A stretch of DNA of 7,360 nt. It comes from Bacteroidota bacterium (GTDB lineage: Bacteria > Spirochaetota > Spirochaetia > JABMQR01). The notes beneath the pieces are model-generated. The model saw nothing but the letters and a program-made list of their open reading frames with translations. It did not search any database and was not told the origin of the DNA. The position numbers and the translations under genes are program-made. Position 1 is the first letter of the stretch, and each line of letters starts with the position of its first letter. Below are positions 1-5,904 of the stretch, in pieces. The stretch is taken from assembly GCA_013202335.1 (NCBI GenBank), contig JABMQR010000294.1, forward strand, positions 1 through 7,360. Reading direction: 5' to 3'.

Positions 1-31
1 CGTGTCAACAGTTCAATTCTGTTCGGCGGCA
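1..31 (+). tRNA. 3' end of a tRNA gene (partial, probably tRNA-Leu); attL side of the element
   Basis: Only the T arm and the 3' acceptor strand are present. The T stem is AACAG (7-11) paired with CTGTT (19-23), enclosing the seven-base loop TTCAATT (12-18). CGGCGGC (24-30) is the acceptor 3' strand and A31 the discriminator base. The next bases are CA, so CCA is not encoded. An acceptor strand CGGCGGC would pair with GCCGCCG, which fits tRNA-Leu best, but the body and anticodon lie outside the window. The integrase immediately downstream, reading away, suggests this 3' end is the recombination target. Confidence 0.8.
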
Positions 32-42
32 CATTATTCAGG

Positions 43-86
43 CACCTAAGTTGTTATCTAGTAATGGCTTAGGTGTTTTCTTTTTC
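43..86 (+). terminator. Rho-independent terminator behind the tRNA
   Basis: CACCTAAG (43-50) and CTTAGGTG (68-75) form a perfect 8-bp stem with a 17-nt loop, followed by a T-rich run (76-85). It ends tRNA transcription. If the crossover lies inside the tRNA, this terminator belongs to the element and would shield the integrase gene from tRNA readthrough (inference). Confidence 0.85.
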
Positions 87-122
87 AGGCTACCAAACAA
101 TTGGCGCCGTAAAATCACCAAC

Positions 123-150
123 TGTGACCAAAGTGTGACCAGAATTCTGG
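123..150. promoter_or_regulatory. Direct repeats and 12-bp palindrome upstream of the integrase
   Basis: TGTGACCA occurs at 123-130 and again at 134-141, one helical turn (11 bp) apart. The second copy runs into the perfect palindrome CCAGAATTCTGG (139-150). The position between the tRNA attachment site and the integrase start suits either integrase arm-type sites or an operator controlling integrase expression. No good sigma-70 promoter could be placed in this interval. Confidence 0.5.
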
Positions 151-175
151 AACCTTGGTTTGTGGAGATGTTACG

Positions 176-1333
176 ATGCTCAAGTCACAAGTTCCTTTCA
201 AATTCTACAAACGTTCAAGAAAATCAAAACTTCCCGTCTACTATGCCCGCTATTTACAACCGGATGGCACCTATACTGCGGGGCGAACTACAGGTGAAAC
301 ATCCCGCAAGAGGGCTGAGATCGTTGCCTGGGAGCATATACAGTCCGGGAGGGTAGTTTCTATTCATCGCATGAAATTGAAGGATTTCTCAAAGAATTTC
401 TTTGATTGGGAGGGTGAATGGGCGGTAAATAAGCGGGCTGGGGGTTTACGAATTTCCCCGGAACAATGCCAAAAGAATTATTCCATCATAAAAACTCATG
501 TGAATCGCTTGTTGGGAACCAAATTGCTTGCAGATTTTGATACCCCGATGGTGAGAAGGTTCAGAAACACTCTGTTCCGTGAAGGTTTTTCGGGGAGTAC
601 CATCAACAAGTCCCTCGGTTGCCTGAAGGCAATTCTCGAATCGGCAGAAGAACAACATCTTTTAAGAAATATGCCCCGTTTCCAAAGAGCAGCATTAGTC
701 TGCAAGGAGCGGGGTATTTTAACGTTAGATGAAGTTAATAGGCTATTCAGCAACCTCTGGGAGGATGAGCTGTCTTACGTTGCTAATCTTGTTGCTGCTT
801 CAACGGGGTTCAGGCTTTCGGAAATCCGGGGTATTCGCCGGTGTAATGTATCTGATAAGAGAATTACCATTACCGGTTCTTTCTCTTCCCGTTCTCGAAG
901 CTTCAAGGATCAAACAAAAAATGGACAAAAAACCCGCTCTGTTCCCATCCCTCCATCAGTTCAGGTAGCTCTCCTGAAGATTATGAATACCTCTCCCTGG
1001 AAAGAGGATCCAGAATCTTATGTATTCTATACAGAATTCACTTCAGAGCAACCTATGGAGCATAATCGTATTACTAGGACATTTTTCAAAGCTCTGGCAG
1101 CTATGGATCCTCCTATTTCTGATGATGAAAGAAAGCGCAGAAATATTTCCTTCCATTCGCATCGGCATTTTTTTAATAGTTTGCTGGTAGAGTCCAGAAT
1201 ACCTCTGCAAAAGATCCAGCAGCTAACAGGGCATCTTAATAAAGAGATGACGCAACGATATTTTCATATCCACGATTTGAGCGATGTGGCAGATGTGCAA
1301 AGTAAAGTATTTGATAGTGTAGTAGGAACCTAA
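176..1333 (+). CDS. int: Tyrosine recombinase / phage-type integrase
   Basis: A 385-residue site-specific recombinase that would integrate and excise the element at the adjacent tRNA. An N-terminal basic arm-binding region (about 1-65, rich in K/R, with a YYARYLQPDG strand) is followed by a helical SAM-like core-binding domain (about 66-170) and the catalytic domain (about 178-375). The catalytic set is complete: R213 in STGFRLSEIRGI, likely beta-hairpin K248, H327 and R330 in HSHR, H353 in TGH, and the nucleophile Y362 in TQRYF. Length is normal for the family. ATG at 176 is chosen because GGAG (164-167) lies 8 nt upstream; a TTG at 155 is in frame but lacks a ribosome site. Base composition is richer in G+C than the following gene. 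It has the style of integrases seen in spirochaetes, a weak impression only. Confidence 0.95.
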   Translation: MLKSQVPFKFYKRSRKSKLPVYYARYLQPDGTYTAGRTTGETSRKRAEIVAWEHIQSGRVVSIHRMKLKDFSKNFFDWEGEWAVNKRAGGLRISPEQCQKNYSIIKTHVNRLLGTKLLADFDTPMVRRFRNTLFREGFSGSTINKSLGCLKAILESAEEQHLLRNMPRFQRAALVCKERGILTLDEVNRLFSNLWEDELSYVANLVAASTGFRLSEIRGIRRCNVSDKRITITGSFSSRSRSFKDQTKNGQKTRSVPIPPSVQVALLKIMNTSPWKEDPESYVFYTEFTSEQPMEHNRITRTFFKALAAMDPPISDDERKRRNISFHSHRHFFNSLLVESRIPLQKIQQLTGHLNKEMTQRYFHIHDLSDVADVQSKVFDSVVGT

Positions 1334-1341
1334 TTTTCTTG

Positions 1342-1370
1342 TTACAATATACTTCAGAAAATTGTATAAT
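1342..1370 (+). promoter_or_regulatory. Predicted sigma-70 promoter for the orphan gene, with overlapping dyad
   Basis: A perfect -10 box TATAAT (1365-1370) lies 17 bp after a weak -35 TTACAA (1342-1347). The inverted repeat TACAAT (1343-1348) / ATTGTA (1361-1366) overlaps both boxes and could be an operator. Transcription would start near 1377, just ahead of the ribosome site at 1381-1389. Confidence 0.55.
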
Positions 1371-1380
1371 ATTTGCATTG

Positions 1381-1389
1381 GAAAGGAAG
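1381..1389 (+). promoter_or_regulatory. Ribosome binding site that decides a TTG start at 1397
   Basis: GAAAGGAAG precedes three in-frame candidates. TTG 1373 lies before it and about at the predicted transcript start, so it is unlikely. TTG 1391 is too close. TTG 1397 sits about 9 nt from the AAGGA core and is preferred. ATG 1409 would be too far, unless the weak purine run at 1400-1408 is used. Confidence 0.5.
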
Positions 1390-1396
1390 TTTGATT

Positions 1397-2155
1397 TTGA
1401 AACGGAAAATGGTTTGGTATATGCCGGATTTTGATTTTAGTTATTTAAAAATCCGTGATCATATGTTTTCGATACCCTCATTAAGAGTTAAGAAGAAATA
1501 TGTTATACATTTATTGGAATCATTGAATAGAATATATGAGGAGTATGTGATTGGTACACCATATTACCCACTTATGGGAGAAAAATACTTAAAGACAATC
1601 TTTCATGAAGGCAATAAAATATTTCCTTACAAAAAAGGTGTGCAGGTATACGAAATTCATAATCAATTGAATTCTTTAAATAGGTGGGTGGATCAGTGGG
1701 TGGAATTCCAGAAACGGTATGATTTGACAGATGATGAAATGTTTCAGTCCGCGCTTGTTTATGAAGAAGACATTCCTGAAACGTTGCTATCTGATAAAAC
1801 AATGACTGTATTGAAGTATCCATGTTGGAGAGATCATAATAGGTCAGTCTTAATAAAAGCCTTAAACCATTTATTTGAAAATTATGCAGAACTAGAAAAT
1901 CGAAAAATCAATATTAGAGTAAATTCAGGTAAAATAACTGATACAGATTTACATAAACAAGCATTAGGATATTTTCTTTGGCGGTTAAGCCCTCATGTCA
2001 ATATAAAGATGAATTTTTTTGTACAAGAATATATTCTCATTAATGGTGAAAAACCTAGGTCGTATAATGTTTTAACAAAAAAAAACACTACTGTAAGTAA
2101 AGGTGTTATCAAAATGATTGATAGTATCTTCACAATAAATGATTTAGTTTCCTAG
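1397..2155 (+). CDS. Hypothetical protein, orphan gene next to the integrase
   Basis: I do not recognise this protein. With the TTG start it is about 252 residues, starting MKRKMVWYMPDF. It has no signal peptide, no membrane segment and no clear enzyme motif. It is predicted to be mostly alpha-helical, rich in aromatic and charged residues, with a WVDQWVEFQKRYDLTDDE stretch in the first half and a polar C-terminus. The overall look loosely recalls the RteC-type regulators of Bacteroides conjugative elements, but I see no motif that proves this. The gene has its own promoter, is AT-richer than the integrase, and stands alone between integrase and replication operon, a usual place for regulator or accessory (cargo) genes. 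There is no clear terminator after it. The coding call is firm; function unknown. Confidence 0.8.
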   Translation: MKRKMVWYMPDFDFSYLKIRDHMFSIPSLRVKKKYVIHLLESLNRIYEEYVIGTPYYPLMGEKYLKTIFHEGNKIFPYKKGVQVYEIHNQLNSLNRWVDQWVEFQKRYDLTDDEMFQSALVYEEDIPETLLSDKTMTVLKYPCWRDHNRSVLIKALNHLFENYAELENRKINIRVNSGKITDTDLHKQALGYFLWRLSPHVNIKMNFFVQEYILINGEKPRSYNVLTKKNTTVSKGVIKMIDSIFTINDLVS

Positions 2156-2165
2156 GTAAAAAAAT

Positions 2166-2201
2166 CCCTCAAATCCCCTATAAAAAACCCCTTTGTCCCC
2201 C
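2166..2201 (-). other. C-tract cluster; potential G-quadruplex on the minus strand
   Basis: Four C runs occur in an otherwise A-rich stretch: 2166-2168 (3), 2175-2178 (4), 2188-2191 (4) and 2197-2201 (5), separated by 6, 9 and 5 nt. Read on the minus strand this is G5-N5-G4-N9-G4-N6-G3, able in principle to fold a G-quadruplex in the template strand. It overlaps the predicted -35 box of the replication operon. Confidence 0.45.
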
Positions 2202-2220
2202 AATTACAGAGTACTACAAT
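2193..2220 (+). promoter_or_regulatory. Predicted sigma-70 promoter of the replication operon
   Basis: TTGTCC (2193-2198) and TACAAT (2215-2220) are separated by 16 bp and match consensus at 4/6 and 5/6 positions. A start near 2227 would leave a leader of about 30 nt. The 8-bp palindrome ATCATGAT (2219-2226) overlaps the end of the -10 box and GTAC occurs at 2211-2214 and 2244-2247, so an operator is possible but unproven. Confidence 0.5.
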
Positions 2221-2247
2221 CATGATAGCTTCAATGTATCAAAGTAC

Positions 2248-2253
2248 AAGGAG
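2248..2253 (+). promoter_or_regulatory. Strong ribosome binding site for a TTG start
   Basis: AAGGAG ends 5 nt before the TTG at 2259. No in-frame ATG is nearby at the N-terminus, so the non-canonical start is well supported. Confidence 0.75.
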
Positions 2254-2258
2254 TTGTT

Positions 2259-2450
2259 TTGGAAAAAAAAACCCACCTTTTTAATTATCAACAAGCAGCT
2301 GAGTATCTCGGCATACACCCTGTAACGCTACGTCGCTGGATTTCCGAGAAGCGAGTTAGTTGTGTTCGAATTGCAGGCTCAACAGTTCGTTTTCGACAGG
2401 AAGACTTAGAAGCCATGATGTCAGTGCAGGAGATGTCACATGAAAGATAA
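2259..2450 (+). CDS. AlpA/excisionase-like HTH protein
   Basis: A 63-residue DNA-binding protein of the small MerR-like winged-helix (HTH_17, excisionase/AlpA) type. The helix-turn-helix is QQAAEYLGIHPVTLRRWI (11-28), and the wing and last helix are VRIAGSTVRFRQEDLEAMM (36-54); both are textbook for the family and the length is normal. In satellites and integrative elements such proteins bend DNA at the attachment site to favour excision, or activate integrase transcription. Translation starts at TTG behind AAGGAG. It is the first gene of the replication operon and its stop overlaps the next gene by 11 bp. Whether it acts as Xis, as a regulator or as both cannot be read from the sequence. Confidence 0.9.
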   Translation: MEKKTHLFNYQQAAEYLGIHPVTLRRWISEKRVSCVRIAGSTVRFRQEDLEAMMSVQEMSHER

Positions 2451-2628
2451 TACCATTTCCCAAATTGTTCGTTGGCTGGAGGATCAGGTTAATAAAAACT
2501 CCTTCGCTGATATTTCTATTAATCTTAAAGTGCATGATGGTAAAATCGCATTAATCGAAAAAACTGTAACTGAAAAGACAAAGCTCTCTACCGGATATAC
2601 CGGAGGCCACTATGATAAAAATTACTAA
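2440..2628 (+). CDS. Small YezD/DUF2292-like protein
   Basis: A 62-residue soluble protein. The pattern of an N-terminal helix (IVRWLEDQVNK, 9-19), a strand (DISINLKV, 24-31) and then HDGKIALIEKT (32-42) is that of the DUF2292 (YezD) family, whose function is unknown; members are short, often with a '.HDGK..QIE' core. The start ATG 2440 has AGGAGA (2428-2433) 6 nt upstream and overlaps the end of the HTH gene. The last residues overlap the next gene by 17 bp. The polar C-terminal tail is not part of the family core. The gene is clearly translated as part of the operon; its role in the element is unknown. Confidence 0.75.
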   Translation: MKDNTISQIVRWLEDQVNKNSFADISINLKVHDGKIALIEKTVTEKTKLSTGYTGGHYDKNY

Positions 2629-3046
2629 ATTTACACCATTAAAAGCTATTCGAGCCTTTTGTTATGGCTGTAGTAATAGTAATTATCAAGAAGTCCGAAG
2701 GTGTGCCTTTAAACATTGTCTAGTGCACCCTTATCGAACAGGACACTATCCAAAACCTAGAATATCAATTCCTGCCAAAAAGGCTATTCGTCAACATTGC
2801 ATCGAGTGCATGAATGGGCAGGTCGGAGAGGTCCGAAAGTGCACAAATAGCGAATGCCCGCTATATGCTCACAGAGGGGTTAAAGACTCTGAAAAAAAAG
2901 TACTTTTTGAGGATAAAAAAGTTTTGGGGTATAGAACTACCAATTGTAGTAATTCCTTAGAAAAAAGTAGCTGTTTTCTGGGAGGAAATAAACTTAGAAA
3001 CAAAATTTGTGAGAGGGCTGATACCAATGTTGTATATGAGCTTTAG
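2612..3046 (+). CDS. Protein with two tandem four-cysteine (zinc-binding-like) modules
   Basis: A 144-residue protein built on an internal duplication. Module 1 starts KAIRAFC and module 2 KAIRQHC. Each has C-x2-C-x10-C-x4-C: C17, C20, C31, C36 and C63, C66, C77, C82, repeating every 46 residues, with EVR[RK]C before the third cysteine and a following [HL]-Y-R/H-R patch. The arrangement suggests two structural zinc sites or a nucleic-acid-binding fold. Similar cysteine-rich proteins with 'KAIR..C..C' and 'EVR.C....CPL' are common in prophages and satellites of Firmicutes and delta-proteobacteria, function unknown. Residues 90-144 are polar and do not continue the pattern. The start is firm: GGAGG (2602-2606) lies 5 nt upstream of ATG 2612. 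Confidence 0.85.
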   Translation: MIKITKFTPLKAIRAFCYGCSNSNYQEVRRCAFKHCLVHPYRTGHYPKPRISIPAKKAIRQHCIECMNGQVGEVRKCTNSECPLYAHRGVKDSEKKVLFEDKKVLGYRTTNCSNSLEKSSCFLGGNKLRNKICERADTNVVYEL

Positions 3047-3683
3047 AAATTATCAGCTCCCTCAATGGCACCAGAATCATATTGGAGAGAAACTTACTGT
3101 TGGGGAATGGCTACACGTTATTGCAAATCATTATGCATCTGAGTTTCCAGAACATAAGCATGGACGTCCATCAAAGCTTACTAAAGAATTTGCAATCAAA
3201 CTTTTTGGGGATTATGTCAACCTGGGGTATATGACCTATGCTTTGGATAAACTGGAGATTAATCGTAGTACATTGTGGAGGTGGAAAAGAAAATTCCGTT
3301 TAGTACGAGATATGTATGCCTTTGTTACTTTTTTTAATCGATACGAAAAATACAAAATGCCTCATAAGTGGAGAGAGCAAAGAAGGATGCAATTGAGAGT
3401 TTTGCAACGTAAAAGAGGGACACTTTCTTCACTACGTGATTATTGTAAAGGCAGACCTTCTCGCTACAGTTCAACAATGAATAGGAAAGTGCAATCTACT
3501 ATGCAAGAAACAGCAGATAAATTTGGAGTAAGTAAACGAACTGTAATCAATTGGGTTCATCAACATCCAGAATTTAGAAAAACAGTTCTACTAAAACGAT
3601 TAGAGTGGCAGCTTCCAATGTTTGAAAAGCAAATTGAAGGACTTAATGAGCAAGTTGATAAAAGGGGCGAACCAGATGAGTAA
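3027..3683 (+). CDS. Duplicated GRPS-HTH DNA-binding protein, small-terminase-like
   Basis: A 218-residue basic protein with two copies of a GRPS-[KR] segment followed by a helix-turn-helix. Copy 1 is GRPSK (46-50) with an HTH ending INRSTLWRWKRKF (78-90). Copy 2 is GRPSR (142-146) with TADKFGVSKRTVINWV (162-177) and HPEFRKTV. The 'GRPS.Y...HTH...W...HPEF' layout is typical of phage small-terminase-like and related HTH proteins, which recognise specific DNA. No nuclease or ATPase motif is present and no large-terminase gene is nearby, so a packaging role is not shown; a replication or transcription role is equally possible. ATG 3027 is preferred over GTG 3009 because GAGAGGG (3011-3017) is placed for it. 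The gene overlaps its neighbours by 20 and 8 bp. Confidence 0.8.
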   Translation: MLYMSFRNYQLPQWHQNHIGEKLTVGEWLHVIANHYASEFPEHKHGRPSKLTKEFAIKLFGDYVNLGYMTYALDKLEINRSTLWRWKRKFRLVRDMYAFVTFFNRYEKYKMPHKWREQRRMQLRVLQRKRGTLSSLRDYCKGRPSRYSSTMNRKVQSTMQETADKFGVSKRTVINWVHQHPEFRKTVLLKRLEWQLPMFEKQIEGLNEQVDKRGEPDE

Positions 3684-5673
3684 AATAATCCCCAATCAGT
3701 CAACTTCGATAAAACCCCAAACAGAAAATTTTCCAAACCAGAAAATTGTCTTATCCCAAGATTATTACCCAATTGAAGAAAGTTTTGATGTTGTTCATTT
3801 AGAAACACAAGTTATACAGGCAATTTCTGGAAAATGTATAACACCACCCGATAGAATCATCTTCGATGGAAGTTTCCACAGATTCTCTACCAATGGGAAG
3901 TCTAATGATAAAGCGGGGTGGTATATATTTTTTGATGATGGTATCCCTGCTGGGGCATTTGGGAATTGGCGAGAAGGGAGTGGCTGTAAGTGGCGAGCAG
4001 ATATTGGTCGCGAGTTTTCCAGACAGGAGCTGGAACAAATCGACCAGAAGCAAAAAAAAGCACAGCAGATCAGGGAGAACGAGCTTGCTAAGCAATATCA
4101 AAAGGCATCAATTGAAGCTGCCAAAATCTGGGAAGAAGCTACACCGGCAACTGAGCATCAATACCTTAAGAAAAAACGGATTAAACCTCATATAGCAAAA
4201 ATATCGGTAACAGGAGACTTGATAATACCAGTATATGATGATTCTGGAACAATCAGCAGTATCCAAAGAATAAATAGCAAAGGAGGAAAGTATTTTCTCG
4301 AGAATGGAAAAGTATCTGGTGGATACTGTATTTTAGGAAATCTGGATTGCACGGAGAAAGTTTATTTAGCTGAAGGATTTTCCACTTCTGCCAGTATCTA
4401 TGAAGCTTCAAACATTCCAACAATTGTTTCGAATAATTCAGGGAATATGAAAAAGGTTGCACGACTATTTAAAAACAAGTACCCAGAACTTAAGATTATA
4501 ATCGTTGCTGATAATGATGAAAGTGGTGTTGGTCAGAAAGCAGCACAGGAAGCTGCAGATATATGCAATGGAAGAGTAATAACCCCGCCAGAGATAGGAG
4601 ATGCAAATGATTTTGCGTTATCCGACGGTAATTTACGAGGATTGCTGCTGAGCTCTCCATTGTTTGGGAAGACAAAAAGATTTAGTGATCTGGCAAAAGA
4701 AGAACTAAAACCTCGTAAATGGTTTGTAGAAGGTCTGTTCACTGTTGGATTAAATATTATTGCAGGTAAAAAAGCGACAGGTAAATCATTCTTTTCCCTT
4801 CAGGCAGGGAATGCTATCGCGGGAGGAGTTGACTTTCTTGGGCGAAAAACTATCAAAGGAAAGGTTCTCTATTTAGCCAATGAATTGGATGACGGAGATA
4901 TGCACGAGCGGATATGTACATACGGACAAACAATACATGAAAACTATTTTCTTGTAACTGAACTCATTGGTAGAGGAATCCAAGCTGTTTCCACGCTGAA
5001 GGAAGAGATTGAGATAGAGAAATACGATGTTGTTATTATTGATATGCTAACCGGTATCATCGAAGAAGGTATGGATACAAATTCATACAATGGGTCAGCT
5101 TTCTGGAACCGTATACGTATGATGGCGAAAGAACAAAATTGCTGCATAATTGGATTATGGCATTCTCCAAAATCATTGAATAGCAAAGATCATGTGGATC
5201 AGGTTATGGGATCTGTTGGTGCTGCGGGGCAAAGTGATTCCATTCTTACTATCTTAAAAAGTCGACATAGCATAAAAGCAACAATTGAGGTTACTTCAAA
5301 TCATTCTGCCGGAACAGTACAGGAACTACTTTTTGAGTCTTTAGAATGGACTATTAATCCAAATCAAAAGCCAAGTAAAGAAAGAAAAAGTCTAGATGTT
5401 GCTTGGAGAAGTTTTGAGAAATGTTGGTTTGGAACAGGTGCAGAGACTGTTAGTGATAAGCCATACTTGGATAAAGTTAAAGCAGTTAAATATACAGAGG
5501 AGAATCTTGGGAAAACAAAGGCAACAGCAAAGAAATATTGGTTACCTTCTGGAACTTTTGTTAAGCCTTTGACCGAAGCTCAAATTATTGAGAAGCATGA
5601 TAACGGATTTATAGTTATTGAACCGGAAAAGAGTACAGCTCTGATGTTGCTAAAAAATGACAAAATCAAGTAA
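3676..5673 (+). CDS. Bifunctional TOPRIM primase / RepA-like replicative helicase
   Basis: A 665-residue replication protein. The N-terminal primase-type region contains HRFSTNG (68-74), GWYIFFDDGIPAGAFGNWRE (81-100) and a charged helical linker (about 115-150). The TOPRIM domain (about 225-315) has catalytic E233 in LAEGFSTSAS and the D279/D281 pair in VADNDESG. The C-terminal half is a RecA/RepA-like hexameric helicase (about 335-560): Walker A GKKATGKS (364-371), Walker B VVIIDML with D456, the GLWHSPKS sensor with H496, and a KSRH arginine-finger motif at 528-531. No CHC2 zinc finger is present (C54 is the only cysteine before the TOPRIM region besides C104). Such fusions initiate replication of satellites and plasmids, comparable in role to P4 alpha. 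ATG 3676 follows AAGGGG (3662-3667) by 8 nt; an upstream in-frame TTG (3622) lies deep in the previous gene and is rejected. This is the last gene of the operon, directly before the YGGAA array. Confidence 0.93.
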   Translation: MSKIIPNQSTSIKPQTENFPNQKIVLSQDYYPIEESFDVVHLETQVIQAISGKCITPPDRIIFDGSFHRFSTNGKSNDKAGWYIFFDDGIPAGAFGNWREGSGCKWRADIGREFSRQELEQIDQKQKKAQQIRENELAKQYQKASIEAAKIWEEATPATEHQYLKKKRIKPHIAKISVTGDLIIPVYDDSGTISSIQRINSKGGKYFLENGKVSGGYCILGNLDCTEKVYLAEGFSTSASIYEASNIPTIVSNNSGNMKKVARLFKNKYPELKIIIVADNDESGVGQKAAQEAADICNGRVITPPEIGDANDFALSDGNLRGLLLSSPLFGKTKRFSDLAKEELKPRKWFVEGLFTVGLNIIAGKKATGKSFFSLQAGNAIAGGVDFLGRKTIKGKVLYLANELDDGDMHERICTYGQTIHENYFLVTELIGRGIQAVSTLKEEIEIEKYDVVIIDMLTGIIEEGMDTNSYNGSAFWNRIRMMAKEQNCCIIGLWHSPKSLNSKDHVDQVMGSVGAAGQSDSILTILKSRHSIKATIEVTSNHSAGTVQELLFESLEWTINPNQKPSKERKSLDVAWRSFEKCWFGTGAETVSDKPYLDKVKAVKYTEENLGKTKATAKKYWLPSGTFVKPLTEAQIIEKHDNGFIVIEPEKSTALMLLKNDKIK

Positions 5674-5789
5674 TTCTATACTATACAATAATTAAAACAC
5701 GGAATTTCCGTTTTGTAGATTTTAGCCAATAATTTTGGCAAACGGAATGATGGAAAAAAACGGAATAATTATTAAATTCCATTACTAAA

Positions 5790-5804
5790 TATATATCATA
5801 TATA
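5790..5804. repeat. AT-only dyad, possible unwinding element
   Basis: TATATAT (5790-5796), C5797 and ATATATA (5798-5804) form a perfect inverted repeat inside a run with almost no G or C (5782-5810). It lies between the left and right groups of YGGAA motifs, where an origin's easily melted segment would be expected. Confidence 0.5.
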
Positions 5805-5865
5805 TAATTAGAAATATGTGGAATAATATGGAAAAGTAAAAAGGGAATAAACGGAAAACGGAAAA

Positions 5866-5881
5866 GAGCTATAAATAGCTC
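5866..5881. repeat. Perfect hairpin inside a larger dyad
   Basis: GAGCTAT (5866-5872) and ATAGCTC (5875-5881) pair perfectly around AA. The flanks continue the symmetry loosely: two ACGGAAA copies on the left (5851-5864) face TTCCAC and ATTCCGT on the right (5883-5896), and AACGGA (5850-5855) faces TCCGTT (5896-5901). No T-run follows, so it is not a normal terminator. A role in origin structure is inferred. Confidence 0.5.
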
Positions 5882-5904
5882 GTTCCACTATTCCGTCCGT
5901 TGTA

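Larger units (their letters stand above)
5699..5901. repeat. Dense YGGAA motif array, candidate replication origin
   Basis: CGGAA occurs at 5700, 5743, 5761, 5852 and 5859, and as TTCCG at 5706 and 5891. TGGAA occurs at 5751, 5819 and 5829, and as TTCCA at 5777 and 5883. GGGAA adds one at 5843. That is 13 copies in about 200 bp, many extended to ACGGAAT, against about one YGGAA expected by chance. The first two form ACGGAA-T-TTCCGT (5699-5711). Spacings are irregular (7, 9, 10 and 18 bp among neighbours). The array surrounds an AT-only dyad and directly follows the primase-helicase gene, the usual arrangement of an iteron-type origin. There is no coding potential here. Confidence 0.65.

Noticed and set aside
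51..356. Open frame overlapping the integrase start
   Set aside because: It lies over the terminator and the integrase in another frame, with no ribosome site or recognisable protein.
3622..3675. Eighteen-residue N-terminal extension of the primase-helicase from a TTG
   Set aside because: It lies wholly within the preceding gene, has no ribosome site, and ATG 3676 has AAGGGG at good spacing.
5699..5715. ACGGAATTTCCGTTTTG as the terminator of the replication operon
   Set aside because: Only about 4 bp can pair once a loop is allowed and the T-run is short; it fits the YGGAA array better.
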